This document shows positions 32,480 to 64,000 of a DNA stretch of 64,000 nt, one piece after another. Location: positions 1,140,501-1,204,500 of the forward strand of contig WPIO01000069.1 of NCBI GenBank assembly GCA_009760855.2, in the 5' to 3' direction. Both the position numbers and the translations under genes were made by a program. The notes under the pieces are model-generated. The model worked only from the letters and a program-made list of their open reading frames with translations. It was not told the origin of the DNA and made no database searches. The DNA is from Cristatella mucedo. Taxonomy: Eukaryota > Bryozoa > Phylactolaemata > Cristatellidae. The first letter of the stretch is position 1. Each line of letters opens with the position of its first letter.

Positions 32480-33355
32480 AAACCTTAAAAGCCCATACGC
32501 TGTAAAGTCGCAAGCTAAGAGGGAAAATGGAGGTATTCAAAGCGTGTTCCTAGATATTTTATTAAAATAAATAAGATATCGTTCAGTTCCAAAACACTTT
32601 TTTTCTATCGATACTACGTCATCGAAAGCTTACACTGCTGGCTAGTGCCGGGAACCGTTGCTCCTAACTGTTTGGGCACATGTCTTGACCCAGTGAGGTT
32701 CACTTTCGAGCGACATTTTATATTTATATTTGAATTTTCCATCAATATAATAACGTTCCTACCGATACCCTAAGCTGCAAACTGCAAGTAAGCCGATGAG
32801 AAAAAGACACGCCCACCACTGGCTTCCCAGAGCCTATCGGGTTTTTGTATGGCTCATGAGACGTGGACGTGTATGTCTATAGTGACTGCAATAATAATAG
32901 TATACTGGTCATACATTAGAGAGATAAATCTTAGGCAGTAAAGAAAGCATTACCAAATGATGGGTGGTAATATCCGCAAGCAGCAGGCACAGTGTAAACT
33001 CGCTTGTAGAATGAGTTCACCCAGAGCTGTGCTTTTTGAAATTTACTATTTGTAAGGTCTCCGATTTTTGAATTCAATTTCACGTCGGTGCTTCGTGGTC
33101 AGAAGCAGTTCCCGCGACTTTTCTCTGGTAGAATGTGCCCACTTCATTGAGGTGGGAACCCTGCAAAGCGTGTATAGCAGGCCGAAGTGGCGCTTGGCTG
33201 ATAACGCTAGTAACTGGTGCTAATTGCAACTGTCGTATTGCGAAAATGGGGGTACGAGCACTTCCGAATGCATTTAATGCAACTTGGAAGCAGATCCGGT
33301 GCGCAACGGTGAGTGCAATATGCCTCTGCCGTAGAAGCGAGTTCACAGTCAATTT
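32480..33355. other. Unassigned sequence
   Basis: No repeat or exon could be supported. A frame at 33135-33599 runs into a LINE A tail and is not a convincing gene. Confidence 0.35.
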
Positions 33356-33359
33356 CATT

Positions 33360-33450
33360 TCACTTTACAGCAAATGTAAAGCGCCTGGAGAGAAATTAAG
33401 TTCTCTGAGGGCGCTTGATCAAGTGAATTACTATTATTATTATTTTTACA
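33360..33450 (+). mobile_element. LINE family A 3' tail
   Basis: CACTTTACAGCAAATGTAAA, stem-loop and ATTATTATT tail only. Confidence 0.65.
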
Positions 33451-34295
33451 GCCTACTTGGTCTTTATTCAAGACCTGCTCTCTGTTTGCAGATTCTTAAC
33501 CCACAGCCAGACAAGAACATCTCGAAGTTTATGGTTTTTATGGTCGCAGCTAACAACCGGGGGTGCTGCCTTGCTGCTGAGCTGCTTGGCTTTGAGTGAC
33601 ATTACTGCGTTCCCATTGGCCAGATGCGCGCGAAGGAGATGCTTTATCTACTTCGCAAGAGCTCTTTACTTAGCGCCACGAGCAAGTGCGCTCCACTGAA
33701 AGTTCTAGTTTCTTACCCCAGTTAGTGCCCTTCGGCTACCAAGCAGAGTTTCGATAACGCTTGCAGGTGCAGCAGACGATAAGCGCGGCTCAGCGAATGG
33801 CCGCTGACGTGACATTCGACGGCCTAGCGCTTCATTTTCCAACGGGCTGCGGCGAAGCTCGGACGTCTCATACACTTGGACGTCTCGTAGGTGCACCCAC
33901 CGACCTCGGCGGGCGCCGCTTGAGCGAGTCGCACTCCTAAGCGGAAACGGCTCTCCAAAGCAAGCCCGCAGCCGCATTCAGATCAGCGGGCTAATTAATA
34001 GAATTTTTTTAAGCAAATCGAGCAGCGAGAGCGGGTCGGGTGCCCACCCCACCTTTCCGTGGTCGCCAATGCGATCGGTGGTGGAGCCCGGGCGCGTCCG
34101 AATCAACTCCTCATTTTCCAAACCAAAGTCTTGACTGCACTAATAAAGGTGCCACAGAAGATGAAAACTTTTTGCTTAGGATGCTTTCTTTTCAGCAGAG
34201 GACGATACCAAGAAAATCATATCATGTATCATGTCTCTCTCTCTCTTTGCCTGATTTAACCTGCTCTAGTTTAGCCGGCAGCTACTGCGTCTCAG

Positions 34296-34442
34296 CCCAG
34301 GAGGTTAGGTGCTCGCTCTTCACAACCCAGGTCGCGAGTTAGAGTCCTGCAGTGGGCGCGCCTCTTCATTGCCCGCTGCAAACGGTGGTGAAAGCCGTAA
34401 AGGCTCTTCTGCCCGCTATTACAGCGAGGCTGATTAATCGAG
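34296..34442 (+). mobile_element. SINE1, GGTGCTCG subtype
   Basis: GTTAGGTGCTCGCTCTTCAC head, GTCGCGAGTTAGAGTCC B box (mutated), GGTGGTGAAAGCCGTAAAGG body. Confidence 0.7.
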
Positions 34443-34559
34443 GTTCGTGCGCCAGAGGCTCAAGCTAAGCGCTTCCTGTCGGCTGGTGGCGCTACAACTT
34501 ACCGTCTTTGTGTCTTACGTGACTCGCAGAAGGCTCCAGGCTCTACGCGCAATGTAAAC

Positions 34560-34960
34560 GCATGCTACAAGGGCGGCTCACTGGTGGATGACAGCCGGAA
34601 AGGCAGCGATTCGCCGCTGGCTGCACAGAGCAGCCGCGCGTCACGTTTCTGCTGCTGCCCAGCGAACGCATGCCCTAGCCGCCGCAGCGTGGCGCCGCTC
34701 GTGGCCGCCTCGTCGCTCGCGCGACGGCCGCCTATATACGTCGACTGTATACGTCGACTATATACGTCGACTATATACCGGCTATATACGTCGACTCCCG
34801 AGCTCGTCGCCGCCACCGAAGCGTGGACGTCAGCTTGGTCAGTCGTCAGTCAGTCGGGCTTCAGCGCTTCGAGGGTCCCTATATTGGATGCGCCTGCTTC
34901 AGCCACGGTAGAGGCTGCCGCGGTCACGGAGGCAGATAAAACGCAACAGCGATAACGCTG
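34560..34960. other. GC-rich segment
   Basis: CpG-rich with open frames on both strands, none recognisable. Contains the TATACGTCGAC minisatellite. Confidence 0.4.
34733..34795. repeat. Palindromic minisatellite (TATATACGTCGAC units)
   Basis: Four to five units of about 14 bases, each with the palindromes GTCGAC and TATATA. Confidence 0.85.
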
Positions 34961-35004
34961 TTGTGCAGACGACTTCAGCGGCGCGTCAGTCAAGCGCAGA
35001 GGTG

Positions 35005-35075
35005 AATGTGTTGGGTGCAGGTAGTGTAGCCGGTAAGGTGTTTCCTGTGCCGGTTCGATCCCGGGCAGGCAGCGG
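35005..35075 (+). mobile_element. tRNA-like segment (SINE head or tRNA pseudogene)
   Basis: TAGTGTAGCCGGTAAGGTG (A-box-like) and GGTTCGATCCC (canonical B box) about 25 bases apart. No complete cloverleaf could be drawn, so probably a SINE head. Confidence 0.35.
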
Positions 35076-35149
35076 CTGCTTCGTATGCAATTTCCGCGAT
35101 TTCTCACGGGCAAAAGATATTAGTGTCAATATCTCTACTATAGAGCTGT

Positions 35150-35285
35150 TTTAGTCCAGCGGTCGAGGTGCTCGTCCCGAACAAGGTCTGGTTAAGGTCG
35201 TGGGCTCGAGCCCCGAGGCATATGTGAAACGCCTGAATAGAGATTAAGTCCTCTTGAGGCGCTATACAAAACAAATTATTTATTA
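35150..35285 (+). mobile_element. SINE2
   Basis: GGTCGAGGTGCTCGTCCCGA head, GTCGTGGGCTCGAGCCCCG B box, tail AGAGATTAAGTCCTC and GGCGCTATACAAA then an AATTATTT end. Confidence 0.8.
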
Positions 35286-35289
35286 TTTA

Positions 35290-36155
35290 AATTATACAAC
35301 AAAAGCGAGAAAGTTCGTTCTTTCGTCTGTCACGCGGCAAGATGGCGTACTTCCGTCACGCGGCAGCATGGCACAGCGTTGTCGTCCATGAAGTAACTAC
35401 TATGACATAGCGAAGCGAGAGCGCGGGCAGTGAGCTCTATTAGTGTTAGTATTAGTATAATATAATATAATATGTGTGGTTCGGCATACAGAATGCTGGC
35501 CCAGAACAACGCCAACGGTTTATTGTACAAGGCACGGAGCAGCAAGACGCACGACTGCCTTCGCCCCTTTCTCACACTAGAGTCTCCTTCCACTCCTCCG
35601 GTTGACCCCGATGATTAATCGAGGACCACAACTGTGCAGCGGCCGATCCTGATGGTGAATCCACCATCTGGCCACCAGCGGTTACCGGCCAGTGTCCATG
35701 CCACATCACAGGCTCATTAGAAGAGCCGGCCTACACTCAAACTACATTATGTAGTATTATATAATATATTTTATATTGTATATTAGTATAAGTAGTATTA
35801 GTAGCTCTATCTATTAGTGCCAGTGAATGAGAGATTTAGTTGTCAGCTGGGGCACTTGAACTGCTTCGCACGCTTGAAGCTCTCCTGTGCTTAATATCAC
35901 TTGAATAAAGTCTTGAAAAACCATATGGGTAACGAATAGAACCAAGAAGCTGTTGCCACTTACGGTCTCGAGCACTTCTTTTGTGGCAGCAATACATACC
36001 GAACAGCTAGTGCCAAAGCGCCCACCTCTGTACATACTGGTTCTTATGGGCTCCTACGTTTACAGCACCCGTATAATGCCTAAAAAGAGACTAAATTCTC
36101 CGTGTGGCTATACAAACGTGCTGGAATAATTATGAACAGGAGTGTCGCTGCAGCG
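35290..36155. other. Region upstream of the CpG island
   Basis: Contains a TATAATATAATA run (35455-35475, 35745-35800). No gene or known repeat recognised. Confidence 0.35.
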
Positions 36156-36460
36156 ACATTCAAATCGTCAGTGGTGCCGCCGACACAGCCACGAGTTGTT
36201 CGCGTGCCTGGCGAAGAGCTCGTTGGTTGCATGCGACGCATCGCGAAGACTTGAGCAAACTCGGGTATCGCAGGCGGGAGCGGCGCGTCACTTCGCCGGC
36301 CGCACGACAAAGATCTGAGAAGCAGCAGAAGCCGGAGTGCAAGAGATAAGCGCGAGCGCTGCTTAAATTCGAGCTGCAGCGACGCGGGGCCGCGACTCTC
36401 GGCCGCTCATCTCGCGCTCGCCTGCACCGCTGCCTTCGGTGGTCAGCGAACGGAGGAGAA

Positions 36461-60161
<23,701 letters not shown>

Positions 60162-60178
60162 TCAATTGATAAAAACTG

Positions 60179-60193
60179 AATAAACAAAATAAA
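60179..60193 (+). terminator. Poly(A) signals after the chitin-binding-like gene
   Basis: Two AATAAA hexamers (60179-60184 and 60188-60193) start 18 and 27 bases after the stop. A short 3' UTR and cleavage within the next 30 bases would be expected. Confidence 0.7.
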
Positions 60194-60199
60194 GTAAAA

Positions 60200-61943
60200 G
60201 CTTTTCATCTCGGTGGTTTAAAAAGACTGCTGCCCAGAGACGCCACGAAGTCGCAATAGAGCTTTGTTTCTTGCAGTAAAATAGCACTTATAGTAGCTGT
60301 GCAAAATAAAAACGCTATATCAAAACACGATATCCCAGCCCCTTAATCGGGATCATTGTATTGCCACTCGAAAGAACTAAACGTGAAGGAAAGCAGCCAT
60401 CGAATTTCTGACGCTTTTCGACAGATTTAAGTTATGAACCGTCACTTTGATGCCCTAATTGAGCAACGAAAAAGCAATATAAGCAGGATCGAACAATTTA
60501 TGTCTATATCTGTACAGAAAAATATTTTCCTTGGGGAACGTTGTGACGGCCGATCGGTGAAGAGTTATGTCCCCTCCCCGCCCCTATAGGATTTATCGCC
60601 ATCTTAGAACGTTTATTGATAATTCTCAAATACTAATGGAAAAATCGGCATGAAAATTGGTAAAAACAACAAGGGCAACATTATATATCTTTCAATGTAA
60701 TCATAACTGTCATGTTGACCTTGCGATGACCTACAGAAGTCAAGGTTACATTTCTTTGGTTTAAAAATGGCTTTTTTGGGGAAAATCAACAGAAATTACA
60801 CCAAGCTCTTCAAAAATATGTCGACGCAATCAAAATATGAGAAACTCATAGTTCTGAGCTTCTCCACATATAAAAAAGTAAAAACTTATTTGAAATCTCA
60901 AATTTTCATGCATCTGCAATATCAAGTTCAAGGTATTTGGGGACCTGTCCAGCTATACTTACGACACCGACAATCTTGATGAGATTGGGAAAGGCTGGAA
61001 CTAATAAGGCCAGCGTATATTCAAAATTTCAAATCTCTGAGTCGCAACTGAATTTTCTATTGGTATTTACAGTTTTTTGAGTGAAGCTACGGGAAAGCAC
61101 TCTTGAAGACGACGGATGATTTAAAGCACACACTATCAACAGTCACGTGGTTTAACTGTCACACAACTTTGAAGCACGTACCAAGGAGCATAATTTTTAA
61201 GTTTCATGTTGATTTGATCATTATTAGCATATTTGTGACATCTTAACGACACCTCGGCAGCATCATGAGAAAAAAATGTCGTGCGACAAAAAGCCAGCTC
61301 ACCATCAAAATAGGTCTATGCACTAAGGACAAATATGCACGCGACACAGGACAGCTGAAATAATATGTACGCACAAACACATCATACATGTCAAATTTCA
61401 AGTTGATCGAATCAGCGTTATCGGAGACATGAAATAAGCAAGATGTCGAGGCAAGTACAATAAGCATTGTGCAACTGCGAATTGAGTTCATCTTATAGTA
61501 AACAATGTTTCTGGTTTACCAAAAAAATTTCATGAATAGCCCATGACTGTTCTCATGCAATGGTCTCCAACGGCATGGCCCACTCTGAATTTTGAAACTG
61601 AGATGCTGCTACTATTACAAAAATAGGCATCGTCGAACTGCAGTTTTGATTGCTTATTACGGAAAGAAGTGTTCTACATTTCCCCACCTAGTTTTATGCG
61701 ATTCCGCTAAGGTGTGACACGGCGTTTCGTTAGAAGCATCAGAAACATCGGCTGCAGAAACGAACCAACCAACTTTTCCAAGATTGTGACCGTTCTTCGG
61801 ACGACCCGTCGTCGGAATGGGTAGCCCGACCTCCGCGAAACACGTGTCCTGGCTCGAGTACCCAGCACTTTCAGTTCACTTTGAGCTCGCCGTCCCCTGA
61901 ATTTGCGTGGTCTGCCGGCCCATTCCATTGCCTGTGTGATGCT
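60200..61943. other. Intergenic, no recognised feature
   Basis: AT-rich sequence without supported exons, SINE boxes or LINE similarity. A plus frame at 60767-60979 is Lys-rich and probably chance. Confidence 0.45.
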
Positions 61944-61999
61944 GGCAACGCCTGTCAGCCGTCAAATTCTTTTCAGGCAACGCCTGTCAGCCGTCAAAT
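61944..61999. repeat. Two-copy 24-base direct repeat
   Basis: GGCAACGCCTGTCAGCCGTC followed by AAAT occurs at 61944-61967 and again, unchanged, at 61976-61999, separated by TCTTTTCA. Confidence 0.95.
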
Positions 62000-62029
62000 C
62001 AGTCAGATTTTTGTCTGTGGTCTGGTGAA

Positions 62030-62720
62030 ACTTGTTACACTGATTCATTGGCCTATGAGTTTAATTTGTTCCATGCCAGAGCTCGTAGCTCAAATTTCTT
62101 GTATGTCAAATCAATTTTCCCCATTGAAATGAATTGAAATGCTACTAATCCGTTCCGATCTTTTGCGATTTTGTCACATGTTTTTAAATTAAAAATGTAC
62201 TCTCAAATAGCGAATATTGTTTTAAAAATAATACAATAGTGTCTTGCAATAAGCGGGTTTTTATTAATCCCAACGTGCAAGAGTAACTTGGAGATCAGAC
62301 TACTTGAAGATGCTAACGGAGTTAGAGGAGAAAGGCTGAAAGAATATCTGTATGTTATTTGCCGATTTTTGCCCCTTTCGCCAGGCTTTCCTCGCTTTCA
62401 GTTTCTTGGCCTTGCCTCTGTGCCCAAGCACCACGATGGCTCGCTCGAGTCTGTCTGCGATCAAACGAACAGGCATGCGCTTGGCGGCACACCCGAGTCG
62501 TAGGGCAGCGTCTTGTAACGGAACGTCGTTCACTGCCCTAGCCTTATTGGCCTCAGTAACCGCACGCAGTGCTACGTTCGCTGCGGAAACTAACAGTGGG
62601 GATCTGAAGCTGGCTTGTAACTCAAATTTTAGCTCGCAATTCAAACAAAAAGCCAGCCGAGTGACAGCCGCTCGTAGCTCGAAACACTCGAATGTCGGGA
62701 CACTCGTAAGTTTAACCGTT
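62030..62720. mobile_element. Probable non-autonomous DNA transposon (pogo/Tigger-like ends)
   Basis: The left part (GAGCTCGTAGCTCAAATTTC, CCCATTGAAATGAATTGAAA, TAATCCGTTCCGA) and right part (CTCGTAGCTCGAAACACTCG, GGGACACTCGTAAG) resemble the end-proximal sequences of a widespread Tc1/mariner-Tigger-like family. A minus-strand frame (62644-62300) is Lys/Arg/Ala-rich, and no transposase motif could be named. Terminal repeats and TA duplication are not clear. Confidence 0.4.
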
Positions 62721-62749
62721 TACCGAGATTCAATTGTTTCCTTGATGTT

Positions 62750-63345
62750 GAGATTCAAAGTCGTACGCTAATGGCGTCTGACGACCCGGGCAATTGGATT
62801 CCGCAGCGTTCGAAAACGCCCATCCAATGTAATGAAATTAGGTGGGTAAACCTGAAATACTTTTCTATTATGTATGGTATCAAAAGACAGTCTTACAACA
62901 CCTACTGTGGAAATTGCAGCTGATTTGGAATATTACCGGAGGGCTCCCTTCCGAGCCATTGGAGGCCATAACACGAGAGGCTCTCTTTATTACTCTCAAC
63001 GGGCACATATATGAGAGCTCGATCAATCGCAGCAGATGACGCGAAATATACCACTCATTAGTGGCCTGACACTGTGGTGCGTCAATAGCTTAATTATTGG
63101 CCACAGGTGAGGCCTGTACATTAGTGTCAAGGCGCTTCGCTAATTACAATGGCAGAAGCCTGAGGCGCACACTATATCCCTTCTCCCATTGAAAATAGAT
63201 TTCCTAGGCCACCAACCTAGCTGGGTTGGGGGCGGCCCTCACGACTGGAAAGTCGTGTAGCTATTGGCTACCCGTTTTTTTTATCTTCTGCCTGCTCAAG
63301 CGGTGGCCTGACCTTAAGTTTATCGTTCGGGCTCTGTCAGAATAT
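62750..63345. other. Unassigned sequence
   Basis: Nothing supported between the transposon-like remnant and the GC-rich end. Confidence 0.35.
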
Positions 63346-63349
63346 TAAT

Positions 63350-64000
63350 TTAACATTAACGAGCTCCGACCGGCTTGGATGGGGTGCAGACGGCGTGACA
63401 GCCACTCGCAGGAGGCGCACATCAGCTCCGCCCCTCTCGAGCAAGCGATCGTAGATGCTGCCCACCTGTAGGCAAAGGGTGGGGCGCCGCTCCCACTGTC
63501 GAGCGGTTCCCGCAGGTCACGTCCGTGCGAGTCCCGACGGCCTGTCTCGCGCGCGCGCTCTCGTTGCCGGCCGATCACGCCGCCGTGCGAGGAACACTCC
63601 AGCTCATTATTACGGCCTCGCCGTTCTTCCACTCCGCCGAGCCGATCTCGCCGTCGTGCTGCTCTGCGCGCGGCACTCTGGGGTCGCCGGTGCGCGTGCT
63701 GCTGGCCGCCGAAACGCTCTCGCTGCCGCGCTTTGCCGCATCGAAGCTCTCGCGGCTTCGCTCGCGCGCGGGCAGCCTGCGCCTCCTCGCAGGCCGCTAT
63801 CGCTGTGCCGCTGGCCGCAATCGCCTTGCCGCTAGCCGCTATCTCTGTCTCGCGGTGCTCCTCTGTACTCTGCGCCGAGACGCTGAGTACGGGTGCTCTC
63901 CACCACCAAGAAGCTCTCGCCGCTGCGCTACGCCGCCGAGACGTCGCTCGCTTGAGTCGCATTCGCCTGGTCGCCGGCTACTATTGCTACGCCACTGACC
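63350..64000. promoter_or_regulatory. GC- and CpG-rich island at window end
   Basis: About 650 bases rich in CpG with GCCGCTATCGC/GCCGCTGGCCGC-type imperfect repeats (63780-63860). Long frames on both strands are composition effects. It may be the promoter of a gene beyond the window. Confidence 0.35.

Noticed and set aside
62352-62771. 139-codon plus-strand frame in the transposon-like remnant
   Set aside because: Overlaps the opposite-strand frame, lacks any recognisable domain, and lies inside repeat sequence.
63345-63998. Long frames on both strands at the window end
   Set aside because: Driven by GC-rich imperfect repeats; no splice or domain evidence.

Overview
This is eukaryotic, intron-rich animal DNA. 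The basis is multi-exon genes with GT-AG introns, tRNA-derived SINEs, non-LTR retrotransposons, CpG-rich promoter-like islands and long dinucleotide repeats. A chitin-binding-like domain points to a non-vertebrate animal, but the phylum cannot be fixed from the sequence.

Three genes can be supported exon by exon. (1) 1-9934, plus strand: the last 16 coding exons of CNOT1, the scaffold of the CCR4-NOT deadenylase complex. They give 972 codons before the stop, and every intron phase agrees. (2) 23878 down to about 14828, minus strand: RMND1, an inner-membrane protein of the mitochondrial translation machinery. Eight coding exons are clear and a ninth, holding the stop, is tentative. (3) 36461(?)-60161, plus strand: a small secreted protein with a probable signal-peptide exon, two Thr/Ser-rich exons and a last exon with a cysteine-rich chitin-binding-like domain. 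All its introns are phase 1, and AATAAA signals follow the stop. CNOT1 and RMND1 converge tail to tail across about 4.5 kb of retrotransposon debris. Nothing shows the three genes acting together; each looks like an independent unit.

The rest is mostly mobile DNA. LINE family A (copies throughout) ends in a small stem-loop followed by (ATT)n. LINE family B ends in a TACATT-type tail, and its longest copy (about 52.56-56.15 kb) keeps traces of endonuclease and reverse transcriptase and carries a nested insertion of the same family. Both look like CR1/L2-type (Jockey superfamily) elements, and nearly all copies are 5'-truncated. Two tRNA-derived SINE families are present. One (SINE2) shares its 3' tail with LINE family A.

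Layout: 0-10 kb CNOT1; 10-14.8 kb LINE-filled intergenic DNA; 14.8-23.9 kb RMND1; 24-36 kb repeats; 36.1-37.9 kb CpG-rich island with several candidate first exons; 37.9-60.2 kb repeat-filled introns of the chitin-binding-like gene; 60.2-63.3 kb sparse sequence with a probable DNA-transposon remnant; 63.35-64 kb another GC-rich island running off the end. The most notable observations are a decayed partial copy of a CNOT1 exon in a neighbouring intron, LINEs lying about 18 nt from splice sites in two genes, CUG tracts just inside two RMND1 introns, and the SINE-LINE tail sharing.
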